Positions 16,611 to 25,077 of a stretch of 64,000 nucleotides of DNA are shown piece after piece. This DNA is from Patulibacter minatonensis DSM 18081 (GTDB lineage: Bacteria; Actinomycetota; Thermoleophilia; Solirubrobacterales; Solirubrobacteraceae): positions 4,934,171 to 4,998,170 of the forward strand of contig NZ_KI912613.1 of assembly GCF_000519325.1 (NCBI RefSeq), in the 5' to 3' direction. Position numbers and translations under genes: made by a program. Under the pieces are notes generated by a model. That model was not told the origin of the DNA. It made no database searches and saw only the letters and a program-made list of their open reading frames with translations. Each line of letters begins with the position of its first letter. Position 1 is the stretch's first letter.

Positions 16611-19550
16611 TCACCGCCGAGCTGCGGCGCGAGGCGCCGCCGGAGCGGTGCTCGCACGCCCGAGCAGCTCGTCGAGGTCGACCGGCGCAGGACGGCCGAT
16701 GTGGAACCCCTGCGCGAGATCGACCCCGAGGTCCGTGACGCACCGCAGCACGGCCTCGTCGGTGACGAACTCCGCGATCGTGCGCTTGTTCATCCCCCGG
16801 GCGACCGCGACGAGGGAGCGGATGACCACCCGGTCGTCGTGGCTCGTGGCGCAACCCCGCACGAACTCGCCGTCGATCTTCAGGTAGTCGGACGGCAGGT
16901 GCTTGAGGTAGTAGAACGACCCGAATCCGGCGCCGAAGTCGTCGAGGGCGAACCGGCACCCGATGCGGGTGAGGCGCTCGACGAACTCCCGCGCCGCGGC
17001 GATGTCGGCGATCGCCGCGGTCTCCGTGATCTCGATGATCAGGGCGCGCGGGTCGACGCCCGTGCGGCGCAGCTCGCGCTCGATGTGCCTGAGCAGCCCG
17101 TCGTCGCTGAGCGACCGCCCGGACACGTTGACCTCGAACCGGTGGGAGCCCCCGGCGTCGGCGATCCGCTCGAGCAGCTCGAGCGCCCGGCTGAGGACCC
17201 ACCGGTCGATCCGCGGAGCGAGTCCGTGACGCTCCGCGACCGGCAGGAACGCGGCGGGTGGGATGAGGTCACCGTCGTCGATCATCCGGAGCAGCAGCTC
17301 GTGCCGGTCCACCGCCCCCGTCGACAGGTCCTCGATCGGTTGCGCGAGCAGGACGAAGCCGTCCGTCCGCAACGCGGTCTCGATCCGTTCCACCCATTCG
17401 ATCTGGACCTTCGTGCGGGACTCGTGGACCCGCCCGTCCGAGAACACCGCGAACCGGTCCCGCCCTGCGGACTTCGCGTCGTACATCGCGAGATCGGCCT
17501 CGACCATCAGCTCCTCCGCCGTGATGCCCGGCCGGTCGCCGTCGACGACCGCGACGCCGACGCTGACCGTGACGTCCCGAGGACGGACGCCCTCGATGCC
17601 ACCGGCATGCTCCCGGACCACGCGCACGAGCTCGCCGGCGACCGTCTCGGCGTCCGCCGCTGTCGCGCGCGGGAGGAGCACGGCGAACTCGTCGCCGCCG
17701 AGACGGGCCAGGACGTCGGAGGCCCGGAGCCGACCGGACAACAGGCGGGAGATCGCGACGATCAGGTCGTCGCCGACCTTGTGCCCGAGCGTGTCGTTGA
17801 CCTGCTTGAAGTGGTCGATGTCGAGGACGCAGACGGCGCCGATGTCGCCGTACCGCCGGACCTGGTCGAGCTGACGGGCGAGCTCCTCCTCGAACCTGCG
17901 CCGATTCGCGAGGCCGGTGAGGCTGTCGTGGTCGGCGAGGTGCCGCAGCTCCCCCTCGTACCGGCGTCGCTCCGTGACGTCGACGAGTTGCACGAGCACC
18001 TGGCCGCCGCTCATCGCACAGGCGTGGACGGTCACGGTCGCGCCGGTCTCCGTCGTGAGCTCCAGCTCGCCGTCCGGCACTCCCCCGTCGCGGACGAGGT
18101 CGACCCGTTCCCGGACGCAGCGAGCGTGCTCCTCGCCGACCACGGCTCCGAGGGGCGCCCCCTCGGGTCGTCCTCCGTCCACCAGCCGGACGAGCGCCGC
18201 GTTCGCCCGGCTGACGAGCCCGTCGGGTCCGATCACCAGCTGGGCGATCGTGGCCGCTTCGAACATCGCCCGGAAGTCGTCGTGCATCTTCCGCAGCGCG
18301 TGCTCCTGCCGTCGGCGGTCCGTCACGTCCCGGGCGAGGACGAAGACGCCGGTGACGCGCCCCTCGGGGTCTCGCCGGGGTGCGATCTCGAGCTCGCCGG
18401 CCGTCCCGGTGAAGGAGGAGTCGTGGTCGAGCCGCACGGTCTCGCCGTCGAGGGCCCGCCGGAAGAGGGGCTCGAGGACGGCCAGGCGCTCCTTCGAGAC
18501 CACCGCGTGGAGGGGCCGGCCGATGAGCGCCGTCGTGTCGACCCCGAGCGACGCGGGCGACGTGCCGTCGAGGAGCTCGAGCCGGAGATCGGCGTCGAAC
18601 AGCGCGCAGATCGCGTCGGGCATCGCCCCGACGAGCTGCCGGTAGCGCTCGGCGCCGTCGAGCGCGGCGACCGCCGCGGAACGACGCTCACCGACGATCG
18701 CGGACGTCAGCGCGACCCCGACGAGCACGACGGCCAGGAACCCCTGCACCGCCACCACCGCGTCGAGCCCTCCGGCGACCTCCGCGAACGGCCCGCGCCC
18801 TCCGACCGTCCCGAGGACCGCGACGAGTCCCACCCCGCTCGTGGCGAGCATCGTCGGGCCGCGCTGCCCCCGCACTGCGACCCAGACGAGGAACGGGAAC
18901 GTGGCGTACGGATAGTCGAGGACCACGACGTCGAGCGCCCGCGGGACCGCGAACACGGCGCAGCCGACGAGGATCGCCGTGGCGGCCAAGGCGTACCCGA
19001 CCGCGTCCCCCGCCGCGTCGCCACGACGTCCGCCCAGCCGCAGCAGGACCGGGACGACGAAGACCATGCCGAGCCCGTCGGCGAGACTCCAGGTCGCCCA
19101 CCCTGCGAGGACCGGCGACCCCACCGTCGCCCCCAGGGCGAGCGCGCCCGCGAGGCCCGCCGAGGCGGCCGACACCACGGCACCGAGCAGCACGCTCTGC
19201 AGGCCGCGGACGCCGTCCCAGGCCGGGAGTCCCGCCCCGCGCCGGTGGCGCGCCACCGCGGCGCCGAGGAGCGGCTCGGCGGCGTTGACCGCCGCCAGGG
19301 CGACGGCCAGGGCGACGCCGGGCCGCGCGCCCAGCTGCGCGAGCAGGTTCCCCGCGAAGACGCCCGCGGCGATCGCCGGCGCCCAGCGCGCCGGGGCGAG
19401 CAGCGCCGCGGCGAAGGCGATGCCGCTCGCGGGCCAGACCACCGCGACGTGCCCCGGATGCGCCACGAACGCCAGACCGAGCTCGGAGGCCGCGTAGTAC
19501 GCCACCCCGACGACGAGGACGACGAGCGGTGCGGCGCGACGGTCGGTCAC
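16611..19550 (-). CDS. Membrane c-di-GMP protein: MASE1-PAS-PAS-GGDEF-EAL
   Basis: The product is about 979 residues, GTG start. Residues 1-290 form a MASE1-type sensor with about eight to ten membrane helices (AVVWPASGIAFAAALL is typical). Two PAS domains follow (about 295-415 and 420-535). The cyclase domain has an intact GGDEF (LARLGGDEFAVLL) and an RxxD inhibitory site (RASD) five residues before it. The phosphodiesterase domain has ELL instead of EAL but keeps EVNVSG, EITETA, DDFGAGFGSF, KIDGEF and QGFHIGRP; AEFVTD lacks the usual last Glu. It probably both makes and degrades c-di-GMP. The start overlaps the upstream gene's stop as GTGA (19547-19550), so the two are translationally coupled. 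Confidence 0.9.
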   Translation of the reverse strand: MTDRRAAPLVVLVVGVAYYAASELGLAFVAHPGHVAVVWPASGIAFAAALLAPARWAPAIAAGVFAGNLLAQLGARPGVALAVALAAVNAAEPLLGAAVARHRRGAGLPAWDGVRGLQSVLLGAVVSAASAGLAGALALGATVGSPVLAGWATWSLADGLGMVFVVPVLLRLGGRRGDAAGDAVGYALAATAILVGCAVFAVPRALDVVVLDYPYATFPFLVWVAVRGQRGPTMLATSGVGLVAVLGTVGGRGPFAEVAGGLDAVVAVQGFLAVVLVGVALTSAIVGERRSAAVAALDGAERYRQLVGAMPDAICALFDADLRLELLDGTSPASLGVDTTALIGRPLHAVVSKERLAVLEPLFRRALDGETVRLDHDSSFTGTAGELEIAPRRDPEGRVTGVFVLARDVTDRRRQEHALRKMHDDFRAMFEAATIAQLVIGPDGLVSRANAALVRLVDGGRPEGAPLGAVVGEEHARCVRERVDLVRDGGVPDGELELTTETGATVTVHACAMSGGQVLVQLVDVTERRRYEGELRHLADHDSLTGLANRRRFEEELARQLDQVRRYGDIGAVCVLDIDHFKQVNDTLGHKVGDDLIVAISRLLSGRLRASDVLARLGGDEFAVLLPRATAADAETVAGELVRVVREHAGGIEGVRPRDVTVSVGVAVVDGDRPGITAEELMVEADLAMYDAKSAGRDRFAVFSDGRVHESRTKVQIEWVERIETALRTDGFVLLAQPIEDLSTGAVDRHELLLRMIDDGDLIPPAAFLPVAERHGLAPRIDRWVLSRALELLERIADAGGSHRFEVNVSGRSLSDDGLLRHIERELRRTGVDPRALIIEITETAAIADIAAAREFVERLTRIGCRFALDDFGAGFGSFYYLKHLPSDYLKIDGEFVRGCATSHDDRVVIRSLVAVARGMNKRTIAEFVTDEAVLRCVTDLGVDLAQGFHIGRPAPVDLDELLGRASTAPAAPRAAARR

Positions 19551-19948
19551 GACCCGGCGCCGGGGTCGTCCGTCCGGCCCATCGCGATGAGCACCACGTC
19601 GACGCACACGCGGACCGCGGCGTCCTCGTGGTCGTGCCACCTGCGGACCCCGGACTCGACCGCGTCGCGATCGACCGGTCGGATCTCGAGGCGGGGGAGC
19701 ACCTGCAGGATCGGCAGCACCAGGTCGGGGTCCTCGACGGCGACGGCGAGGAGGGTGGGGACGTGGGTCCCGAGGAGGTCCGGACGACGTCGACTCACCA
19801 CCTCGAGGAGGTGGGCGGCCCGCAGGCGATCGACCGGGTCGCGTCTGCGCAGGACGTCGACGAGGCGCCCGACGGCCACGACGCTGCGGTCCGGCCATTC
19901 GTCCGGACGGTGCTCGGGACGCCGGTCGGGCTGGCTGACGGTGCGCAT
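19547..19948 (-). CDS. Small helical protein coupled to the c-di-GMP gene
   Basis: The product is about 133 residues, soluble and predicted mainly helical. VDRLRAAHLLEVVSRRRPDLLGTHVP and LLAVAVEDPDLVLPILQVLPRLEI have the rhythm of HEAT-like helical pairs, but I do not recognise a family. ATG 19948 has AAGGA about 10 nt upstream; a GTG at 19981 is possible. The 4-nt overlap with the MASE1-GGDEF-EAL gene suggests equal expression and perhaps a partner or regulatory role for it. Confidence 0.6.
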   Translation of the reverse strand: MRTVSQPDRRPEHRPDEWPDRSVVAVGRLVDVLRRRDPVDRLRAAHLLEVVSRRRPDLLGTHVPTLLAVAVEDPDLVLPILQVLPRLEIRPVDRDAVESGVRRWHDHEDAAVRVCVDVVLIAMGRTDDPGAGS

Positions 19949-20055
19949 GGACCGAGCGTCCTTAGTCGGTGGCGTGGCCACCTGGGTAGTTCGCCGCAGA
20001 TTCCGCGGGAGACTGCGGAACCCGGGCGTTCCGGGACCCGGTGGCGATGGGGGAC

Positions 20056-21693
20056 TCAGCGACCGGTCGCCCGGGCGCCGGTCCCTGAGCGCCCCAGCGG
20101 CAGGGTGGCTCGGAGCGACGTCCCGCCGCCGGGGACCGGCTCGAGATCGAGCCGTCCACCCGCCAGCGTGGCGCGCTCGCGCATCCCCGTCACGCCGAAC
20201 CCCTCGCGGCGACGGAGCAGGGCGGGATCCACGCCTCGGCCGTCGTCGACGACGTGGACGACCACCGCCTTCCCGTCGTGCCTCACATCCACGCGGACGA
20301 CGTCCGCCGCAGCGTGCTTCACGACGTTGGCGAGCGCCTCCTGGACGATGCGGTAGACGGCCGTCTCGTGCTCCGCCGGCAGCCGGTCGGCCGGGAGACG
20401 GACCCGGAGAGCCACCGCGACTCCGCCGGTGGCCCCCACGCGGTCGACGAGGCTCTCCAGCGCCGGCGTCAGGCCGAGCTCGTCGAGCGCGGCGGGCCGG
20501 AGCTCCGTGATCAGCGTCCGGAGCCGCGCGATCTCTCCTGCGACGGCCGTCCCCGCATCCCGGACGCCGTCCGCGAGCATCTCGTCCGTGGCCTGACGCT
20601 CGAGCATCTCGAGCCGCATCCGCAGTCCCGCGAGTCCCTGCAGCGTCTCGTCGTGCAGCTCACGCGCCCACCGGCGGCGTTCCTGCTCCGCGCCGTCCAG
20701 CGCGTCACGCAGCCGGGATTCCCCGACGTGCTGGGCCGTCGCGACCGCGATCGCGGCGCTCGCGGCGAATGCGCGGAGGAGCTCCTCGTCCTCCCCCGTG
20801 AAGTCGGGCCCGCCGTTCTGTCGGTCGAGGGCGGCGAGCACCCCGAGAGGACGCCCGCGGAAGATCAGCGGCACGAGCATGCTGCTCTCCACCCCGTGCA
20901 GTCCCATCCGGGCGGGGGCGTGCCCGAGGTCGCGGGCCGCCACCCGCCGGGCGACGCCGCTGCGCAGCACCTCGCCCGCCGTCGACGTCGCCATCGGGAT
21001 CCGGGCGCCGCGCGTCGCACGCCCGGCGTCCCCGGCCGCGGCCGCGATCTCCAGCTCGTCACCGGCGGGCAGCGAGATGACCGCCGTACGGGCGTCGATG
21101 AGCCGACGACCACGGGACACCACGAGCTCGAGAACCCGGGCGAGCTCGGTCTCGTCCCCGATGGCGCGGGTGATCGCGGTCGTCGCCGCGAGCGTCTGGA
21201 CGAGGTGGGCGGCCTCCGCTCGCCGACGTCGGACCTCCTCGCAGGCCGCGGCGTTCGCCGCCGCGACCGCCGCCCAGTCGGTGAGGACCTCGAGCGCCTC
21301 GACGTCGCGCGCGTCGAACGCGTCGCCGTCGCCGCGCGACGCCAAGCGCAGACGGGCCCACGGGGCCCGACGCACCGTCACGTCGGCCGTCAGCACCCCG
21401 GACGGGACCGGGTCGCCGCAAAGGGCCGCCCACGCGGATTCCGCACGCGCATCGTCGATCACGCCGTCGAGGCGCAGGGAGAGCGCCCGTCGGTGTCCGT
21501 CAGGTCCGGCCTCGCGGACGACGACCGCGTGCCGAGCACCGGTGAGCTGCTGCGCGCTGGTCAGCAGCTCGCGCAGGATCCCGTCCTCGTCCAGCTCCGC
21601 GGCGAACCGACGACCCGCGGCGATCAGCGCGCGCATCCGGGAGTCGTCCAGCGCGACGTGCTCCGAGGTGGGGTCCGGATGGAGATCCAGCAC
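20056..21693 (-). CDS. GAF-domain sensor histidine kinase (NarL/DevS type)
   Basis: The product is about 545 residues, without membrane helices. Two GAF-like domains (about 10-165 and 180-330; the second with SSMLVPLIFRGRPLGVLAALDRQNG) precede a HisKA_3 box ERRRWARELHDETLQGLAGLRMRLEML containing the phospho-His, then an ATPase domain with YRIVQEALANVVKHA, DDGRGVD and GFGVTGMRERATLAGG. It resembles DevS/LiaS-like cytosolic sensors. GTG 21693 lies 6 nt after GACACT with no ribosome site. It is divergent from a NarL-type regulator (127 bp gap), almost certainly its partner. Confidence 0.9.
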   Translation of the reverse strand: MLDLHPDPTSEHVALDDSRMRALIAAGRRFAAELDEDGILRELLTSAQQLTGARHAVVVREAGPDGHRRALSLRLDGVIDDARAESAWAALCGDPVPSGVLTADVTVRRAPWARLRLASRGDGDAFDARDVEALEVLTDWAAVAAANAAACEEVRRRRAEAAHLVQTLAATTAITRAIGDETELARVLELVVSRGRRLIDARTAVISLPAGDELEIAAAAGDAGRATRGARIPMATSTAGEVLRSGVARRVAARDLGHAPARMGLHGVESSMLVPLIFRGRPLGVLAALDRQNGGPDFTGEDEELLRAFAASAAIAVATAQHVGESRLRDALDGAEQERRRWARELHDETLQGLAGLRMRLEMLERQATDEMLADGVRDAGTAVAGEIARLRTLITELRPAALDELGLTPALESLVDRVGATGGVAVALRVRLPADRLPAEHETAVYRIVQEALANVVKHAAADVVRVDVRHDGKAVVVHVVDDGRGVDPALLRRREGFGVTGMRERATLAGGRLDLEPVPGGGTSLRATLPLGRSGTGARATGR

Positions 21694-21820
21694 CGGGGCA
21701 GTGTCGCCGAGGTGGGCGGAACGGTGTCCGGGGCTGGACGTTCCGACGATCGGGCCGCCCGGACCCGAACGGACGTCCGCGTCGCGCGACCCCGCCGGAG
21801 CACGACGGTACGGTCGCCGG

Positions 21821-22495
21821 ATGACCCGGCCGTCCGATCCGTCCGACGAACGGCCCGTCCCCTTGCGCGTCGCCCTGGCCGACGACCACGAGGTGGTCCG
21901 CCGGGGCCTCCGCCTCGTCCTCGAGTCCGAGTCCGACATCCGCGTCGTCGCCGAGGCCGGGAGCGCCGAGGCCGCTCGCCGGGCCGTCCTCGGACACAAG
22001 CCGGACGTCCTGGTCCTCGACCTGAACATGCCCGGCGAGTCGAGCCTCGATGCGATCCCCCGGATGCTCGCCGAGTCTCCTGCGACCGCGGTGGTCGTCC
22101 TGACCATGCAGGACGATCCGGCCTTCGCGCGGGCCGCCCTGCTCGCCGGTGCCCGCGGGTACGTGCTGAAGGACGCGGCGAGCAACGAGCTGGTCCGGGC
22201 TCTGCGGGTCTGCGTCGAGGGTGGGACGTACCTGCACCCGTCGCTCGGCGCCCGCATCGCGGCGGCACCCGAACCCGCCGGCCCGCCCGACGACCTGTCG
22301 CCCCGGGAGCTCGAGGTGCTGCGCATGGTCGCACTCGGGCACACGAACACGGAGATCGCCGAGCTCCTCTTCCTGAGCGTGCGCACCGTCGAGTCCCACC
22401 GCGCGAGCGTCCAGCAGAAGGCCGGCCGGAGCACACGGGCGGAGCTCGTGGCCTACGCGCTCGAGCACGAGTTGATCGGCGCCGCTGCTCGGTAG
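21821..22495 (+). CDS. NarL/FixJ family response regulator
   Basis: The product is 224 residues. The receiver domain starts LRVALADDHEVVRRGLRLVLESE, the phospho-acceptor Asp is in VLVLDLNMPG, and Lys is in YVLKDAA. The LuxR-type HTH is LSPRELEVLRMVALGHTNTEIAELLFLSVRTVESHRASVQQKAG. It is divergent from the GAF-domain kinase, making a two-component pair. ATG 21821 follows TACGGT by 6 nt and has no Shine-Dalgarno, so the mRNA is probably leaderless. The targets are unknown; the nearby small membrane protein genes are candidates by position only. Confidence 0.93.
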   Translation: MTRPSDPSDERPVPLRVALADDHEVVRRGLRLVLESESDIRVVAEAGSAEAARRAVLGHKPDVLVLDLNMPGESSLDAIPRMLAESPATAVVVLTMQDDPAFARAALLAGARGYVLKDAASNELVRALRVCVEGGTYLHPSLGARIAAAPEPAGPPDDLSPRELEVLRMVALGHTNTEIAELLFLSVRTVESHRASVQQKAGRSTRAELVAYALEHELIGAAAR

Positions 22496-22726
22496 TCCTC
22501 CCCTCCCCACGGCGCCGGGGTGACCGCGGAGCTCGCTCTCGCGCCGGGATCCGGGGGTGGCCGTCGACGACGACCACGTCGGCGCCGCCGCAACGTGTGG
22601 GGATGGCGAAGGTCAGGCACGATCCGGCGAAGATCGACCATGCGTCGAGCGAGCAGTTCCGCGGGGTCCACGGGGGTACCGACGACCAACGCCGCAGTGG
22701 CGACGTCCCCCAACGAAGGAGAAGAC

Positions 22727-22936
22727 ATGACCTACGGAACCGCGCTGTTCCTCATCGCCGTCGGAGCCATCCTGCGCTTCGCGGTACACGTCCACACCAA
22801 GGGCTTCAGCCTCCACACCGCCGGCACGATCCTGATGGTGATCGGCGCGATCGGCCTCGTGCTGAGCCTGATCTGGGGCCTGTCCGCGGCGCGACGCCGG
22901 GACACCGTCCTCGTCGACGACCGTCCCCGATACTAG
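22727..22936 (+). CDS. DUF6458-like small membrane protein, copy 1
   Basis: The product is 69 residues with two membrane helices (TALFLIAVGAILRFAV and AGTILMVIGAIGLVLSLIWG) and a short charged C-terminus. The pattern matches DUF6458, a family of small actinobacterial membrane proteins without known function. ATG 22727 has a strong AAGGAG ribosome site. A close paralogue lies at 26949-27173. It is followed after 10 bp by another small membrane protein gene. The 231 bp upstream region (22496-22726) holds no gene; its promoter was not identified. Confidence 0.85.
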   Translation: MTYGTALFLIAVGAILRFAVHVHTKGFSLHTAGTILMVIGAIGLVLSLIWGLSAARRRDTVLVDDRPRY

Positions 22937-22946
22937 GAGCCCGGCC

Positions 22947-23105
22947 ATGAACCTCTACGGACTGGTCGTCCTCCTCGTCGTCGTCGCCCTCGTGCTCTTC
23001 CTCGCGAAGATCGCGATCGGCGGCGGCATCATCGGCGTCGTCGCGCTGATCCTGCTCGTCTGGGTCGTCCTGAACGGACGGCGCGCGGGCCCGCGGATCC
23101 GCTGA
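22947..23105 (+). CDS. 52-residue hydrophobic membrane protein, copy 1
   Basis: The product is MNLYGLVVLLVVVALVLFLA and 32 more residues, with two helices separated by a KIAIGGGIIG turn and an Arg-rich end (GRRAGPRIR). AGGAG lies 7 nt before ATG 22947, overlapping the stop of the DUF6458 gene, so the two are cotranscribed. A 50-residue near-identical copy is encoded at 62872-63024. The family is unknown to me; by shape it could be a membrane stress peptide or a small subunit. Confidence 0.75.
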   Translation: MNLYGLVVLLVVVALVLFLAKIAIGGGIIGVVALILLVWVVLNGRRAGPRIR

Positions 23106-23132
23106 GGCTCGCCGGACTGCGGCGGCCGGACC

Positions 23133-23156
23133 GGCCCCGTGGTCGAGCTCGGGGCC
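23133..23156. terminator. Hairpin between convergent genes
   Basis: GGCCCCG (23133-23139) pairs with CGGGGCC (23150-23156) around a 10-nt loop, between the small membrane protein stop (23105) and the kinase stop (23183). It could terminate transcription from either side; there is no T tract. Confidence 0.4.
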
Positions 23157-23182
23157 CGGGCCGCGGCGGGCCGCTCAGCCGC

Positions 23183-24319
23183 TCACCGCGGCACCCCGTC
23201 GACGATCGACCGCAGGGACCGGAGCTGCTCGGTCAGCGGGGCGACGGAGGAGGCCGGGCGCGGCACCGCCTTCGACCCGTCGCCCGACGACCCGACCGCC
23301 GCGACGAGCACCACGAGCACCACGACGGCCACGAGCGCGACCACCGCACCGACGGCGCGTCGGTCGCGCCGTGCCCACGCCCGGACGGCGCCGCCGGGGA
23401 CGCCGGTCGGCGTCCCGGGGCGATCGGGAACGGGCTCCGGAGACCGGCCGCCACCGGTTCGCGGTCGTCGTGCGCCGGCGTCGCCCGGGCCCCCCACCGG
23501 GGAGAGCGGGCGGCCCCGTGGCACCTCGTCCCGCGGGAGGCGGGCGTCGATGCGGGTCGGCGCGGTGCGGTGGTGCTCCGGTGCTCCCGCGGGGTCGACC
23601 AGGATGCGCAGCGCGTCGACGGCGGAGGACGGGCGGTCCTCCGGCCGGGACCGCGTCAACGCGTCGGCGAGCCGGTCGAGTGCGTCGGACGGAGCGACCG
23701 CGGCGATCTCGCGGAGGACGACGCCGGCGGCGAAGAGGTCGCTCGCGACGGTCGCGGGACGCCCCTCGGCGACCTCGGGTGCGAGGTACTCGAGCGTCCC
23801 GATGACCATCCCGACCTGGGTCAGGGGCGACGAGCCCTCGGTCCTGGCGATCCCGAAGTCCGCGAGGTGCGCGTGGCCCTCCGCGTCGACGAGGACGTTG
23901 GCGGCCTTGACGTCGCGGTGCACGATGCCGGCGCGGTGCACCGCGCCGAGGGCGCCGAGGAGCTCGAGGGCGAGACGCTCGGGATCGGGCACCGGAAGGT
24001 CGGCCTCGCGGAGGAGCCGCGCCAGGTCCCGACCGGGGACGTGGGCCATCACGAGGAAGGGACGGCCGTCCTCGAGCCCGTGGTCGTAGACCGTGACGAC
24101 GTTCGGGTGCTCGACCGCCGCCGCGGCCCGCGCCTCGCGGGTGAACCGCGTCGCCCACTGCGGGTCCCCGGCGGGGGCGTCGGCGACGATCTTGATCGCG
24201 ACCGGACGGTCGAGGCGCCGGTCGTGCGCCAGCCACACCGACGCCATGCCCCCCGCGCCGAGCGGGCGGTCCAGGCGGTAGCGCCCGTCGGCGAGCGCGG
24301 CTCCGGCCCGCAGGGTCAT
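23183..24319 (-). CDS. PknB-type Ser/Thr protein kinase with one membrane helix
   Basis: The product is 378 residues. All kinase motifs are intact: glycine loop GAGGMASV, K43 in VAIK, HRDVKAANVL (D136), DFG (D154), APE (180-182). A Pro/Arg-rich linker leads to a membrane helix (about 322-343) and a short extracellular tail of some 35 residues, too small for a PASTA sensor domain. Its ATG overlaps the stop of the upstream lipoprotein gene (ATGA), and that gene follows a sigma factor gene by 3 bp. The operon order suggests that the kinase phosphorylates a component of the sigma factor/envelope pathway; this is inference. Confidence 0.92.
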   Translation of the reverse strand: MTLRAGAALADGRYRLDRPLGAGGMASVWLAHDRRLDRPVAIKIVADAPAGDPQWATRFTREARAAAAVEHPNVVTVYDHGLEDGRPFLVMAHVPGRDLARLLREADLPVPDPERLALELLGALGAVHRAGIVHRDVKAANVLVDAEGHAHLADFGIARTEGSSPLTQVGMVIGTLEYLAPEVAEGRPATVASDLFAAGVVLREIAAVAPSDALDRLADALTRSRPEDRPSSAVDALRILVDPAGAPEHHRTAPTRIDARLPRDEVPRGRPLSPVGGPGDAGARRPRTGGGRSPEPVPDRPGTPTGVPGGAVRAWARRDRRAVGAVVALVAVVVLVVLVAAVGSSGDGSKAVPRPASSVAPLTEQLRSLRSIVDGVPR

Positions 24320-25074
24320 CTCGTGCCGCCACGGGACGGTCCGGCGGCCTTCCCGCGACCCGCGGGGGGACCGCCGGGGCCGGCCGGGCCACCCGCCTGC
24401 CCGGGGCCCTTCGAGCCCTTCCCGCGCTTCTCGGCGTCCTTCCCGCGGCGCTTCGCGTCCTTGGCCCGCTGCTTCGCGTCCTTCGCCCGCTGCTTCGCGT
24501 CCTGCGACGGTGTCCTCGCACCCGCCGCGGGAGCCGCCGCGGATCCGGGGACGCCCGGCCCCGCACCGGGGTCCGGGGTCGACGGCCCACCAGTCGTGGT
24601 CGGGGCGGTGGTCGCACCGGTGGCACCCGACCCGGGCGCGGTCGTGACGGGCGCGGGTGTCGTCGACGCCGTGGACCCGCCGCCGGTCGACGGTGCCGTG
24701 GTCGTCGTGTCGGCCGTCGACGACGTGGCCGGCAGCTCCGCGAGGATGCGCGCCCGCGTCCGGGCGATGCCGGTCCGCAGGGCGTCGGCCTGCGCGGAGC
24801 TCAGCGCGCCCGTGCGCCGACGCTCCGCCACGGTCGTCGAGAAGGTCCGCAGGGCGCGGAGGGCCGCAGGTCGGTCCTCCGCGCTCGCCGCGCGCTGCAC
24901 CGCGGCGAGCCGTCCGGAGAGCTCCCGGCCGGTGCCGTCCGATGACGACGGGACGGACGACCCGCAGCCTGCGAGCAGCAGGAGCGGGACCGCGGCGACG
25001 AGTCCGCGGCACCGGTGGGTGATCCGTCGCACGGGTCCGATCGCCACGCGTCCGGTCTCGGCGCGGGGGTCCAC
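24316..25074 (-). CDS. Lipoprotein with Thr/Pro-rich linker and DAK/RAKD repeats
   Basis: The product is 252 residues, GTG start. A twin-Arg-free signal ends in the lipobox LLLAGC (Cys about 37). A helical domain follows (LSGRLAAVQRAASAEDRPAALRALRTFSTTVAERR, about 50-115), then a long Thr/Ser/Pro/Gly linker, then the charged repeats QDAKQRAKDAKQRAKDAKRR and a Gly/Lys-rich end. Lys/Arg repeats outside the cell could bind wall or membrane polyanions. It lies between the sigma factor and the kinase and is coupled to both (3 bp and 4-nt overlap). Family not recognised. Confidence 0.7.
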   Translation of the reverse strand: MDPRAETGRVAIGPVRRITHRCRGLVAAVPLLLLAGCGSSVPSSSDGTGRELSGRLAAVQRAASAEDRPAALRALRTFSTTVAERRRTGALSSAQADALRTGIARTRARILAELPATSSTADTTTTAPSTGGGSTASTTPAPVTTAPGSGATGATTAPTTTGGPSTPDPGAGPGVPGSAAAPAAGARTPSQDAKQRAKDAKQRAKDAKRRGKDAEKRGKGSKGPGQAGGPAGPGGPPAGRGKAAGPSRGGTR

Positions 25075-25077
25075 CGA

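Noticed and set aside
16611-19550. EAL domain judged inactive because of ELL
   Set aside because: The catalytic Glu of the motif and the other metal ligands (Asn, Glu, Asp-Asp, Lys) are present; ELL variants are common in actinobacterial proteins.
16701-20510. A 1,269-codon open plus-strand frame
   Set aside because: It is antisense to the GGDEF-EAL gene and neighbours, and its translation is low-complexity Arg/Asp/Val without domains.
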